From assembly GCF_026017845.1 (NCBI RefSeq), contig NZ_CP100416.1, forward strand, positions 1,113,833-1,177,832: DNA of 64,000 bases, read 5' to 3'. The position numbers and the translations under genes were made by a program. This document shows positions 24,910-33,455 of the stretch, one piece after another. A model generated the notes under the pieces. It saw only the letters and a program-made list of their open reading frames with translations. It had not been told where the DNA came from and searched no databases. Position 1 is the first letter of the stretch. Every line of letters starts with the position of its first letter. The DNA comes from Amycolatopsis mediterranei (GTDB lineage Bacteria > Actinomycetota > Actinomycetes > Mycobacteriales > Pseudonocardiaceae).

Positions 24910-25992
24910 CTAGAGCCAGCCGTTCTTCCGGAATATTCGGTACAGCAACAGGCAGATCGCCAGGATCACGGTGATGACCAGCGGGTACCCGAACTTCCAG
25001 TGCAGTTCGGGCAGGTAGTCGAAGTTCATCCCGTAGATGCCCGCGATCATCGTCGGCACGGTGATGATCGCCGCCCACGACGTGATCTTGCGCATATCGG
25101 TGTTCTGCTGCAGCGAAATCTTCGCGACGGTCGCGTCGACCAGGGTGGACAGCAGTTCGTCGAACGCCGCGACCCGCTCGGACACCGTCGTGAGGTGGTC
25201 GGCGACGTCGCGGAAGTACGAGCGGACGTCGTCCGGCACCAGCCGCGTGTAGCCCTCGGCCAGGCGCTGGATCGGCGTGGCCAGCGGCATCACCGCCCGG
25301 CGCAGCTCGAGGACCTCCCGCTTCATCAGGTAGATCTGCTCGGCGCTGACCTGCGAGCGGGGCGCGAAGACCTGCGCCTCCATGACGTCGATGTCGTTCT
25401 CGATCCGGCCCGTGACATCGAGGTAGTGGTCGACGACGTGGTCGGCGATGGCGTGCACGACCGCGGACGGGCCCAGCTGCAGCCGCTCCGGGTCCTCGTC
25501 CAGTTCACGGCGCAGCCGCGCCAGCCCCGAGTGGTTCCCGTGCCGCACGGTGATCACGAAGTCGCGGCCGAGGAACACCATCAGCTCGCCGGTTTCGACG
25601 ATCTCGTTCGCCGTGGTCGGCGACTCGTGCTCGACGTACCGCACGGTCTTGACCACCAGGAACAGCGTGTCGTCGTAGCGCTCCAGCTTCGGCCGCTGGT
25701 GCGCTTCGAGCGCGTCCTCGACCGCCAGCTCATGCAGCCCGAACGTGTCCGCGACGCCCTGGATCTGCTGGGCGTCCGGCTCGTGCAGGCCGATCCAGAC
25801 GAACCCCTCGTGCCGCTTCCGGACCTCCTTGATCGCCTCGGTGTGGGTCCAGCGGCCGGGCAGGCGCTCACCGCCGACGTACACCGCGCAGTCGACGACG
25901 TACGCGGACAGCGGCACCGGGATCGGGCGGACCGGGACGGCGTTCTTGTTGCCGCGGCCGCGAAGGCCGCCGAGCGAGGGAATGGCAGGCAT
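24910..25992 (-). CDS. corA: CorA-family magnesium/cobalt transporter
   Basis: A 360-residue transporter with a large cytosolic N-domain and long stalk helices, and two C-terminal membrane helices. The pore signature GMN is present in IAGIYGMNFDYLPE, and the basic C-terminal end is YRIFRKNGWL. It takes up Mg2+ (or Co2+/Ni2+) driven by the membrane potential. I chose ATG 25992, preceded by caggagatccc; the 25-residue upstream extension has no site. A long leader with an upstream ORF precedes it (26038-26169). In M. tuberculosis the homologue (Rv1239c) lies next to sugC; here about 9.6 kb intervenes. Confidence 0.93.
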   Translation of the reverse strand: MPAIPSLGGLRGRGNKNAVPVRPIPVPLSAYVVDCAVYVGGERLPGRWTHTEAIKEVRKRHEGFVWIGLHEPDAQQIQGVADTFGLHELAVEDALEAHQRPKLERYDDTLFLVVKTVRYVEHESPTTANEIVETGELMVFLGRDFVITVRHGNHSGLARLRRELDEDPERLQLGPSAVVHAIADHVVDHYLDVTGRIENDIDVMEAQVFAPRSQVSAEQIYLMKREVLELRRAVMPLATPIQRLAEGYTRLVPDDVRSYFRDVADHLTTVSERVAAFDELLSTLVDATVAKISLQQNTDMRKITSWAAIITVPTMIAGIYGMNFDYLPELHWKFGYPLVITVILAICLLLYRIFRKNGWL

Positions 25993-26037
25993 GGGATCTC
26001 CTGGTGTCGTGCGTGGTCGTGCGAGACGACGGACCAG

Positions 26038-26057
26038 GGGCGGAAAGGCGTCCGCCC
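26038..26057 (-). promoter_or_regulatory. Hairpin in the corA leader close to the start
   Basis: On the minus strand GGGCGGA-cgcctt-TCCGCCC forms a perfect 7-bp stem about 45 bases before the corA ATG. No T run follows, so it is not a standard terminator; it could be an mRNA structure that limits translation or marks a pause. Confidence 0.45.
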
Positions 26058-26066
26058 GGCGACACA

Positions 26067-26135
26067 CCAGCGTTCCCGGGGGAGAGAAGGCCTACCGAGA
26101 GATGAGCCGGCCGGCCGGTGAGGTGGGAACGCTGG
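26067..26135 (-). promoter_or_regulatory. Attenuator-like long-range stem in the corA leader
   Basis: CCAGCGTTCCC (26067-26077) and GGGAACGCTGG (26125-26135) are perfectly complementary over 11 bp with 47 bases between them. On the corA transcript the first arm lies inside the upstream ORF (codons 11-15) and the second starts 14 bases after its stop. A ribosome on the ORF would therefore melt the stem. The loop holds a GGCC-rich palindrome that can nest another hairpin. Confidence 0.6.
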
Positions 26136-26169
26136 GACTACTAGGGAGCGGACTATCGCCACTACTCAT
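26092..26169 (-). CDS. 25-residue proline-rich leader peptide upstream of corA
   Basis: ATG 26169 to TAG 26092-26094 on the minus strand, 99 bases before corA. The Shine-Dalgarno AAGGAGG (26181-26187, within aaggaggtgagg) is one of the strongest in the window. The peptide contains SPLPSSPSVPTSP: five prolines within twelve residues. It uses five AGT serine codons plus CCT, GTT, TCA and TCT, which are rare in such genomes. This differs from every other gene here and suggests slow translation. Proline-rich leader peptides (mgtL) control mgtA in Salmonella by sensing proline and Mg2+; a similar role is proposed here by analogy only. Confidence 0.6.
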   Translation of the reverse strand: MSSGDSPLPSSPSVPTSPAGRLISR

Positions 26170-26312
26170 CGGGTTCCTCACCTCCTTCGGGCCGGGTGCG
26201 ACAGTGGTGGGGCTCGCGTTGACGCGCGAACACCGATGGTTGAGGGTACTCCTCACTACGGATGCGTGTCGTACCAGCCTCAAGCGGCGTTACGCGGAAC
26301 GGGAGAGAACGA

Positions 26313-26816
26313 GTGCAGTTCGGTCGGTACTACGAGGAGTTCGAGGTCGGTGCGGTCTACAAGCACTGGCCGGGCAAAACGGTCACCGAATACGACGACC
26401 ACCTGTTCTGCCTGATCACGATGAACCACCACCCGCTGCACCTCGACGCGCACTACGCCGAGGAGACGACCGACTTCGGCAAGAACGTCGTGGTCGGCAA
26501 CTACGTCTACTCGCTGCTGCTCGGGATGTCGGTGCCCGACGTTTCCGGCAAGGCCATCGCGAACCTCGAGGTCGAGTCGCTGAAGCACGTGAAGCCGACC
26601 TTCCACGGCGACACGATCTACGGCGAGACCGAGGTGCTCGACAAGACGCCGTCGAAGTCCAAGGACGATCGTGGCGTGGTGTACGTCGAGACGCGCGGCT
26701 ACAAGCAGGACGGCCTGATCGTGTGCACTTTCCGGCGGAAGGTGATGGTGCCGAAGCGCTCGTACGGGGAGACTCGGGGCGGGGAGCAGCCGGGCCGGCC
26801 GGTGCCGCACGAATGA
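26313..26816 (+). CDS. MaoC-like hot-dog hydratase (Rv2499c type)
   Basis: A 167-residue single hot-dog protein of the MaoC/mesaconyl-CoA hydratase group. The family motif is MNHHPLHLDAHYAEETTDFGKNVVVGNYVYSLLLGMSVPDVS, with the catalytic-type Asp/His pair in this loop. It would hydrate an enoyl-CoA, but the substrate is uncertain; in mycobacteria the close relative lies in a branched-chain acid degradation cluster. GTG 26313 is preceded by gggagagaac. The DUF2332 gene follows seven bases later. It is divergent from corA and its leader. Confidence 0.84.
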   Translation: MQFGRYYEEFEVGAVYKHWPGKTVTEYDDHLFCLITMNHHPLHLDAHYAEETTDFGKNVVVGNYVYSLLLGMSVPDVSGKAIANLEVESLKHVKPTFHGDTIYGETEVLDKTPSKSKDDRGVVYVETRGYKQDGLIVCTFRRKVMVPKRSYGETRGGEQPGRPVPHE

Positions 26817-26823
26817 GGCTCTG

Positions 26824-27918
26824 ATGGACCTGGACGCGATCAAGGGAATACTCCGCACGTTCGCGGAAGTCGAGGCCCGCGGGGTCTCGCCGCTGTACGA
26901 ACACCTCGCCCTGCAGGCCGCCGCGGACGACGACGTCGCCGGGCTGCTGTCGGTCGCGCGCGACGGCGAGGTGCGCGGGACGCTGCTGATGGCGGTCGCG
27001 CACCGCCTCGTGCAGGCCGACCCGATCCACCCGATCTCGCGCTACTACCCGTCGCTGGGCGGCTTCGACGGCGTCGACTCCGAGACCTGGCCGCTGTTCC
27101 GGTCGTTCCTGCTGGAGCGGGCCGACAAGGCCCGGGCCCTGATTTCGGCGCGCTACACCCAGACGAACGAGGTCCGCCGGGCGGCGTTGCTGTACCCGGG
27201 CGTCGCGCGCGCGGCTCGCGAAGCGGGCGGGAAGGTTTCGCTGCTGGAGGTCGGCTGCAGCGCGGGGCTGCTGCTGGGCCTGGACCGGTTCGGCTACCGC
27301 TACCAGTGCGACGGTGGCGACCAGCTGACGGCGGGGCCGGCCAAGGCGGCGGTCGGGTTGCACTGCGCGCTCGACCTGGCGCCGGGTGCGGTGGTGCCGA
27401 AGCTGCCGAAGAAGCTGGCGCTGCTCGACCGGGCGGGCCTCGACCGGGCACCGGTGGACCTGTCGGACGAGGACGAGCTGGCGTGGCTGGAAGCGTGCGT
27501 CTGGGCGGACCAGCCGGACCGCATCAGGCTGTTGCGCACGGCGGCGGCCGAGCAGGCGAAGCACCGGCCGCGGCTGATCGCCGGGGACGGGGTCGACGAC
27601 CTGCCCACGGCAGCGGAGTCGCTGGCCGGGCCGCTGGTGGTGCTGACGAGTCACGCACTGGCGTACTTCCCGGCCGAGAAGCGGGCGGCGTTCGTCTCGG
27701 CGCTGGCCGAGCTGGCGGCCTCGCGGCCGGTGTGGTGGGTTTCGGAGGAGTTCTACGGGGCCGGGCTGGAGCTCGTGCTGCCGGGCCGCGACGACCTCGC
27801 GGGCGCGGACGGGCTCGCGACGCTGGGCGTCGTGCGGTGGGAGGACGGGAAGCCCGAGGCGCACGCCTTGGCGCGGACCGCGCCGCACGGGCAGCGGATG
27901 ACCTGGATGCCGCTGTAG
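26824..27918 (+). CDS. DUF2332 family protein
   Basis: A 364-residue actinobacterial protein of unknown function. The family features are visible: an N-terminal helical part (VSPLYEHLALQAAADDDVAGLLSVA), then LYPGVARAAREAGGKVSLLEVGCSAGLLLGLDRFGYRY, which resembles an SAM-binding Rossmann glycine loop (EVGCSAGLLL), and VLTSHALAYFPAEKRAAFVSALAELA. It is probably a degenerate methyltransferase-like fold (inference). It starts seven bases after the MaoC gene and ends directly against the convergent Nudix gene, with no base between the stops. Confidence 0.82.
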   Translation: MDLDAIKGILRTFAEVEARGVSPLYEHLALQAAADDDVAGLLSVARDGEVRGTLLMAVAHRLVQADPIHPISRYYPSLGGFDGVDSETWPLFRSFLLERADKARALISARYTQTNEVRRAALLYPGVARAAREAGGKVSLLEVGCSAGLLLGLDRFGYRYQCDGGDQLTAGPAKAAVGLHCALDLAPGAVVPKLPKKLALLDRAGLDRAPVDLSDEDELAWLEACVWADQPDRIRLLRTAAAEQAKHRPRLIAGDGVDDLPTAAESLAGPLVVLTSHALAYFPAEKRAAFVSALAELAASRPVWWVSEEFYGAGLELVLPGRDDLAGADGLATLGVVRWEDGKPEAHALARTAPHGQRMTWMPL

Positions 27919-28332
27919 TCAGGCGTCCGGGAGCGCATTCCAGTCGCGGAGGGTGACGTAGAGGAGCTCCACGAGCGCCCCGGCCGCCTCCAGCGCGGCA
28001 AGGTCTGCCGCATCGGCCCAACGCACCTCCGCTGCGTCGTCACCAGCCGTGAGAACTCCGCCCTCGACCTCGCAGGCGTAGTCGAAGATCTCGTACGGCC
28101 CCCGCCGTACCGAACCGACCAGTGTGCCGGGAATCACGTCCAGCCCGGTCTCCTCGGAAAGCTCCCGGACCACGGCCTCTTTGTCCGTTTCGCCTGGTTC
28201 GACTCGGCCACCCGGCAGCGACCATTGCCCCGAACCGGGGTTGTTCCGGCGCCGGATGAGCAGCAGCCGGCCCCGTGGGTCGAACGCGATCCCGCCGACG
28301 CAGCGGATTGTGGTGCCGAGGAGGCTGTCCAT
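27919..28332 (-). CDS. Nudix hydrolase
   Basis: A 137-residue Nudix protein. The box [25 protein letters not shown] matches Gx5Ex7REUxEExGU completely. It would hydrolyse a nucleoside diphosphate linked to another moiety; the length fits MutT/ADP-ribose-type enzymes, and the substrate is unknown. ATG 28332 has TACCTT six bases upstream, the pattern of a leaderless transcript, which supports this start over the longer frame reaching 28725. Confidence 0.88.
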   Translation of the reverse strand: MDSLLGTTIRCVGGIAFDPRGRLLLIRRRNNPGSGQWSLPGGRVEPGETDKEAVVRELSEETGLDVIPGTLVGSVRRGPYEIFDYACEVEGGVLTAGDDAAEVRWADAADLAALEAAGALVELLYVTLRDWNALPDA

Positions 28333-28527
28333 GTCCCGAAGGTAGACGTGACCGAAGTGAAAACCGATGTCCTGTACACGGAGAGTAGCCGTACGGTACA
28401 CTTCGGACCGCGTGCTGACCCAAGCGCGGGACTTTCCTCCCCTGCGCCTGTTCAGTGCGGTACAACGTAAAAAGTCAAGTTCTCTGCTGTTGTCCGGTGT
28501 CACCGTAAGAGACGGGATTTGATCGCG

Positions 28528-28692
28528 GTGAACGTGAAGAAGATTGCGGGCCTCGCCGGTATCGCGTTGGTGCTGTTCTTCGTCATCGCCCAGCCTGGGC
28601 AGGCTGCCGGCCTCGTCGGCAACATCATCGACTTCCTCCGCAGCTCGGCCGAATCGGTGATCACCTTCGTCAGCAGCGTGTTCAAGGGCTGA
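28528..28692 (+). CDS. Small (54-residue) membrane or exported protein
   Basis: GTG 28528 to TGA 28690-28692. The N-terminus is basic and then hydrophobic ([28 protein letters not shown]), reading as a membrane helix or a signal peptide ending at QAA; an amphipathic C-terminus follows ([26 protein letters not shown]). Upstream agagacggg is a weak ribosome site. Codons end in G/C. It precedes the PH-domain membrane gene by 20 bases. Function unknown. Confidence 0.7.
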   Translation: MNVKKIAGLAGIALVLFFVIAQPGQAAGLVGNIIDFLRSSAESVITFVSSVFKG

Positions 28693-28712
28693 TCGGGGGC
28701 TACCCTCGAACC

Positions 28713-29273
28713 ATGTTCGCGCCACGCGACCCCGACGAGTACCTCCTCGACACCGAGCGGCGGGTCATCCGGATCCGCCGCCACTGGGCGGTGCTGCTGT
28801 GGGACACCTTCGAGGCGGCCGCGCTGCTGGCCGTCTGCGTGCTGGTGTCCTACCTGCTGCCACCGGCGCTGTACATCGGCCAGAACATCCTCTGGTACGT
28901 CGCGCTGCTCGTCGTCCTGCGGTTCGCCTACGTGGTGATGGAGTGGTGGGTCGAGCGCCTGGTGGTCACCGACAAGCGGTTCGTCATGACCACCGGGGTG
29001 TTCACCACCAAGGTGCTGATGATGCCGATCAGCAAGGTCACCGACCTCAGCTACGTCCGCACGGCCACCGGCCGCATGATGGGCTACGGCACGATGGTGG
29101 TCGAGTCGGCCGGTCAGATCCAGGCGCTGAACAAGATCGACTTCCTGCCGCGGCCCGAAGAGTTCTACGACACGATCTCCGAGCTGGTCTTCGGTGACAA
29201 GCAGAAGCAGGCCGAACGCTTCTCCATGATCAAGGCCCAGCGCGCCGCCCGGGGCAAGAAGCCGGTCGGGTGA
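28713..29273 (+). CDS. PH-domain (bPH2/DUF304) membrane protein
   Basis: A 186-residue protein with two N-terminal membrane helices (about 28-72) and a bacterial PH-like domain ([58 protein letters not shown]). The family is found at the membrane and its role is unknown. TACCCT lies six bases before ATG 28713, fitting a leaderless mRNA of its own, in addition to any read-through from the small gene upstream. Confidence 0.85.
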   Translation: MFAPRDPDEYLLDTERRVIRIRRHWAVLLWDTFEAAALLAVCVLVSYLLPPALYIGQNILWYVALLVVLRFAYVVMEWWVERLVVTDKRFVMTTGVFTTKVLMMPISKVTDLSYVRTATGRMMGYGTMVVESAGQIQALNKIDFLPRPEEFYDTISELVFGDKQKQAERFSMIKAQRAARGKKPVG

Positions 29274-29331
29274 CGTGCGCCGGGGTGTCCCGGCCGCAGT
29301 GTGACGCAGCGCATCGTCGACAATGGACGCG

Positions 29332-30195
29332 ATGCGCATCGATCTGCACGCCCACTCCACCGCTTCCGACGGCACCGACACGCCGGCCGGGCTCGTCGCC
29401 GCGGCCGCGAAAGCCGGGCTCGACGTCGTCGCGATCACCGACCACGACACCACCGCGGGCTGGGCGCCCGCTTCCGAAGCGGTGTCACCCGGCCTGACGC
29501 TGGTCCCCGGCGCCGAGCTGTCGACGGTGTCGATCGACCCCGAGACCGGCCGGCAGATCAGCGTCCACCTGCTCGCCTACCTCTTCGACCCGACGTCCGA
29601 GCCGGTCGTCACCGAGCAGACCCGGCTGCGGCTCGAGCGCCGCACGCGACTGCGGCGGATGGCCGAGCGGATGGCCGCCGACGGCCTCCCGATCGACGCC
29701 GACGAGATCTTCGGCCTGCTGCCCGAGGATTCCCCGCCCGGGCGCCCCCACCTGGCCCAGGCGCTGGTCCGGGCCGGGCTGGTCAAGTCCGTCGACGAGG
29801 CCTTCGCCGACTACCTCAGCCCCCGCCGCGGGTACTACGTCGCCCGCCGCGACACACCGGTCGAGGAAGCCATCGACATGATCGCCGCGGCCGGCGGTGT
29901 CACGGTCATCGCGCACCCCTTCGCCTTCAGCCGCGGTGCCACGATCAGCGAGGACACCCTCGCCGGGCTGGCCGCGCGCGGGCTGACCGGCGTCGAGGCC
30001 GACCACCCGAACCACGACGCGCCGACGCGGGCCCGCACCCGCGAGCTGGCCGGCGAACTCGGCCTGCTCGTCACCGGGTCCAGCGACTACCACGGCACCA
30101 ACAAGACGATCGCGCTCGGCGAGTGCACGACCGACCCCGGGCAGTTCGAGGAGCTCACTTCGCGCGCCACGGGGTTCCAGGTCGTGAAGGGCTGA
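29332..30195 (+). CDS. PHP-domain metal-dependent phosphoesterase
   Basis: A 287-residue PHP protein. Metal-binding motifs are complete: IDLHAHSTASDGTDTP, AITDHDTTAGW, GAELST, HPFAFSRG and TGSSDYHG. This is the stand-alone type (TrpH/YciV-like), whose members release 3'-phosphate or nucleotides from short RNA or from 3',5'-bisphosphates. ATG 29332 has GACAAT seven bases upstream; ATG 29323 is an alternative. MarC starts two bases after the stop, so they share an operon. Confidence 0.87.
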   Translation: MRIDLHAHSTASDGTDTPAGLVAAAAKAGLDVVAITDHDTTAGWAPASEAVSPGLTLVPGAELSTVSIDPETGRQISVHLLAYLFDPTSEPVVTEQTRLRLERRTRLRRMAERMAADGLPIDADEIFGLLPEDSPPGRPHLAQALVRAGLVKSVDEAFADYLSPRRGYYVARRDTPVEEAIDMIAAAGGVTVIAHPFAFSRGATISEDTLAGLAARGLTGVEADHPNHDAPTRARTRELAGELGLLVTGSSDYHGTNKTIALGECTTDPGQFEELTSRATGFQVVKG

Positions 30196-30196
30196 C

Positions 30197-30826
30197 ATGG
30201 CGCTCGCCGACGTCTTCGACGCGAAGCTCTTCATGAGCGCGACGATCACCCTGATCGTCATCATGGACCCGCCCGGCACGGTGCCGGTGTTCCTCAGCCT
30301 CGTCGGCCGCAAGCCGGTGGCGACCCGGGCGCGCGCCGCCCGGCAGGCCGTCCTGGTGTCACTGCTGGTCATCAGCCTGTTCGCGGTCGCGGGCCAGGCG
30401 ATCCTGGCCTACCTCGGCATCGGTATCCCCGCGCTGCAGGGCGCGGGCGGGCTGCTGCTCCTGCTGATCGCCCTGCAGCTGCTCACCAGCAACGGCCACG
30501 AGCCCGAGGCGGCGGCCGAGGACGTCAACGTCGCGCTCGTGCCGCTCGGCACCCCGCTGCTGGCCGGGCCCGGCGCGATCGCCGCGACGATCGTGTTCGT
30601 CCGGCAGGCCGACGGGCACATCGGCGCGTACATCGCCCTGGCGCTCGCGATCGTCACCACGCACTTCGTCATCTACCTCTGCATGCGCTACTCCGGTCTC
30701 GTCATCCGGCTGATCAAGGAAAGCGGCATCACGCTGCTGGCCAAGGTGGCCGGCCTGCTGCTCGCGGCCATCGCCGTGGAACTCGTCGCGAACTCCGTCC
30801 GCGGGTTCATCGCCGGCGGGAACTGA
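30197..30826 (+). CDS. MarC/UPF0056 family membrane protein
   Basis: A 209-residue protein with six predicted helices and the MarC signature MDPPGTVPVFLSL near the N-terminus and PLGTPLLAGPGAIAATIVF in the middle. The family has been called NAAT transporters, but the transport function is not well supported. The gene starts one base after the PHP stop. Confidence 0.88.
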   Translation: MALADVFDAKLFMSATITLIVIMDPPGTVPVFLSLVGRKPVATRARAARQAVLVSLLVISLFAVAGQAILAYLGIGIPALQGAGGLLLLLIALQLLTSNGHEPEAAAEDVNVALVPLGTPLLAGPGAIAATIVFVRQADGHIGAYIALALAIVTTHFVIYLCMRYSGLVIRLIKESGITLLAKVAGLLLAAIAVELVANSVRGFIAGGN

Positions 30827-30917
30827 CCCGCCACCCGGGTTGTCCTGCCGGACAGGATGCGCCCGGTCCGTTGACATCGTTGGCACCGCTATCGCAGATT
30901 GAATCTCAGCTCAGCGT

Positions 30918-30931
30918 TTGAAACGATTCAA
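30918..30931. promoter_or_regulatory. LacI-type operator candidate before the glycosidase gene
   Basis: TTGAAACGATTCAA has TTGAA/TTCAA arms around a central CG, the shape of LacI/CcpA-family operators. It lies 20 bases before the glycosidase ATG and about 45 bases after a TTGACA (30871-30876), so a bound repressor would block transcription start. No LacI gene is in the window. Confidence 0.5.
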
Positions 30932-30950
30932 TGCGCCTGCGGAGGCCTCG

Positions 30951-33413
30951 ATGAAGTGGCTCAGAGCAGTCCTGCCGGTCACGGTGCTGGTGGCGAGCGG
31001 CGTGGTCGCCGCGCCCGCCGATGCCGCGCCCGGCTGGCAGAAGTACGTCGTCGCCCCTTCGAGCCGGGACGTCCGGCCGGTGAAGGTGCTGTCCACCACC
31101 GGAGACGTCGCGAACCCGGACGGCTTGCTCGGCCGGGGTGTCGCGGTGCTGAAGCGGCAGGCGCCGCCGCCGAAGCCGGTGTGGCCCGCGGGCACCACCG
31201 CGGCCGCGTCGTCGTTCCACGCGCCGAACAGCGGCGGGAACGGCCAGCCCCGGACCTACGCCCCCGGCAACGCCGTCGACGGCAACACCGAGACGTTCTG
31301 GAACGACGACACGATCGGCGTCTACCCCGACGTCCTGACGATCACCGCGGCCGCGCCGGTCACGCTGCCCGGCGTCACCGTTCTGTCCAATGTGGACGGC
31401 GTGCCGCAGGACTTCACGGTCGAGGTGCTGGACGCGGGCGCGTGGCGGGTCGCGGCCTCCGTGAGCGGCAACACGGCGGTGCAGCGCGCGGTCACCTTCG
31501 ACCGGCCGGTCACGACCGCGCAGGTCCGGATCACCGTGACCAAGGACCAGAACACCCCGTCCGGCGAGTTCAGCCGCGTCGCCGAGGTGTGGCCCGGCGT
31601 GGTCGCCGACCCGCCGGTGCCGTCGGCGGTCATCGACTTCGGCAAGGTCGTCGCGGGGTACCCGAAGATCGCGTTCGCGGGCGCGTCGGCGAACCGGCCG
31701 GGCGTCCGGCTGGCGTTCTCGGAGACCCGCCAGTACCTGGGCGAACGTTCCGACTTCACCCGCTCGGACTTCTCCGGCGGGCCCGGCACCGACCAGTACG
31801 CCGTGCCGTCGACGCCGACGGTGTGGCGGGACACGAAGGGCTGCTTGGCCGGTACGCAGGTGTGCGCGGATGGCCTGCACGGCTTCCGCTACCTGCGGAT
31901 CAGCCTCGACGCGCTGGCGTCGGACGCGCCTTTGGCTCAGCCGTCCGGCGAGGTGCGCATCAGCGGCGTCTCGCTCGACTTCACGCCGTTCCTCGGCACG
32001 CCGTCGAGCTACCGCGGCTGGTTCGAGTCGTCCGACGAGCAGCTCAACCAATACTGGTACGCGGCGTCCTACACGAACGAGCTGGGCATGGACACCTTCC
32101 GGGAGTCCGATGTGGACCCTCGCGGCGCGTTTTCGCCGTCGCTGGACGGGAAACTGGTCCTGCACGACGGCGCGAAGCGTGACCGGGACCCGTACGTCGG
32201 CGACGTCGCGGTATCCGGCCTGACGGAGTACCTGACGCACCAGGACGGAACGGCGGCGCGCAACGTCCTCGCCGACCTGGCCGACCACCAGCGCGCGGAC
32301 GGCTGGATCCCGCCCGCGTCGATCAACAACTACACGCTGCCGCTGTTCGACTATCCGCTCTGGTGGGTCACCTCGAGCTGGGACTACGTCCTCTACACGG
32401 GCGACACCGCGTACGCGTCTTCGTACTACTCGCACCTCGTGAAGGCGCTGGACAGCTGGTATCCGTCGGTGACCGATTCGCGCGGGTTGCTCGCGAAGGG
32501 GCTCAACGGCACAAGCGGCTACGGCGACTACGCGTTCCTGCCGCGTACGGGCGAGGTGACGTACTACAACGCGTTGTACGTCCGGGCACTTCAAGGCGCT
32601 GCCGGCCTGGCGCGCGCGACGGGGCACCCGGCCGACGCGGATCGGTGGCTTTCGCGGGCTTCGGGCGTCTCGGCGGCGGTGAACCAGTACCTGTGGGACC
32701 CGGCGGCGGGCGCGTACCTCGACTCGGCGACGGGCGCGGTGCGCCACGGCCAGGACGGCAACAGTCACGCGATCCTGGCGGGGATCGCTTCGCCCGCGCA
32801 GGCCGCTTCGTCGTTGGCGCGGCTTGCGGCGGGGGCGTTGCCGTACGGGAACCCGTTCATGGACAACGACACTTTGGTCGGCGACGGCACGAAGCGCGTG
32901 TACGCGTTCACGTCGTTCCCGGAGCTGCAGGCGCGGTTCCGGACCGGGCAGACGGCGTCCGCGATCGACCAGATCAAGCGGATGTACGGCTGGATGGCCA
33001 CGCACGACCCGGGAATCACGGCGTGGGAGGGCATCGGCGAGGGCGGCTCGCACTACGAGCAGGGGTACACCTCGGCCGCGCACGGCTGGTCGACCGGGGT
33101 CGTGCCGGCGCTGACGAACGAGCTGCTGGGCGTCTCGCCGACGTCGCCGGGCTTCGCGACCTGGACGGTTGCGCCGCACCCGGGCTCGGTTTCGTGGGCG
33201 CGGGGAGCGGTGCCGACGCCGAAGGGTGCGTTGTCGGCTTCGTGGTCTCAGCAGGGTTCGGTGTTCTCGTTGACGGCTTCCGCGCCGCGGGGAACGTCGG
33301 GCTCGCTGGTGGTGCCCGGCGGCCGGGTGGTGCTGCTGGACGGGCGTCCGCTTCGCGCGGCGGGCCCGCTGACCGTTTCCGGCGGGACGCACACCGTGCT
33401 CGTGGTGCGGTAG
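30951..33413 (+). CDS. Secreted six-hairpin glycosidase, GH78-like (alpha-L-rhamnosidase family)
   Basis: An 820-residue exported enzyme. A signal peptide (about 1-26, ending PADA) is followed by a discoidin/F5-8C-like carbohydrate-binding region (about 55-200, with GNAVDGNTETFWND), a beta-sandwich domain, an (alpha/alpha)6 barrel (about 370-730) with DGAKRDRDPYVGD typical of GH78-related enzymes, and a C-terminal beta domain (AWEGIGEGGSHYEQ...AHGWSTG precedes it). It probably removes terminal rhamnose or a related sugar from plant or microbial glycans; the exact sugar cannot be read. ATG 30951 follows cggaggcctcg. Control by a LacI-type repressor is suggested by the operator upstream. Confidence 0.82.
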   Translation: MKWLRAVLPVTVLVASGVVAAPADAAPGWQKYVVAPSSRDVRPVKVLSTTGDVANPDGLLGRGVAVLKRQAPPPKPVWPAGTTAAASSFHAPNSGGNGQPRTYAPGNAVDGNTETFWNDDTIGVYPDVLTITAAAPVTLPGVTVLSNVDGVPQDFTVEVLDAGAWRVAASVSGNTAVQRAVTFDRPVTTAQVRITVTKDQNTPSGEFSRVAEVWPGVVADPPVPSAVIDFGKVVAGYPKIAFAGASANRPGVRLAFSETRQYLGERSDFTRSDFSGGPGTDQYAVPSTPTVWRDTKGCLAGTQVCADGLHGFRYLRISLDALASDAPLAQPSGEVRISGVSLDFTPFLGTPSSYRGWFESSDEQLNQYWYAASYTNELGMDTFRESDVDPRGAFSPSLDGKLVLHDGAKRDRDPYVGDVAVSGLTEYLTHQDGTAARNVLADLADHQRADGWIPPASINNYTLPLFDYPLWWVTSSWDYVLYTGDTAYASSYYSHLVKALDSWYPSVTDSRGLLAKGLNGTSGYGDYAFLPRTGEVTYYNALYVRALQGAAGLARATGHPADADRWLSRASGVSAAVNQYLWDPAAGAYLDSATGAVRHGQDGNSHAILAGIASPAQAASSLARLAAGALPYGNPFMDNDTLVGDGTKRVYAFTSFPELQARFRTGQTASAIDQIKRMYGWMATHDPGITAWEGIGEGGSHYEQGYTSAAHGWSTGVVPALTNELLGVSPTSPGFATWTVAPHPGSVSWARGAVPTPKGALSASWSQQGSVFSLTASAPRGTSGSLVVPGGRVVLLDGRPLRAAGPLTVSGGTHTVLVVR

Positions 33414-33418
33414 CGGGG

Positions 33419-33455
33419 CTTTCCGCGCGGGGTCGAGCTCGCCCCGCGCGGAAAG
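33419..33455 (+). terminator. Terminator of the glycosidase gene
   Basis: CTTTCCGCGCGGGG and CCCCGCGCGGAAAG form a perfect 14-bp stem around a nine-base loop. It begins six bases after the glycosidase stop. The REP-like tandem array starts immediately after it. Confidence 0.85.

Noticed and set aside
25993-26312. M-box (ykoK) magnesium riboswitch before corA
   Set aside because: I looked for the conserved M-box core on the minus strand and did not find it; the region instead holds a translated-looking short ORF and simple stems.
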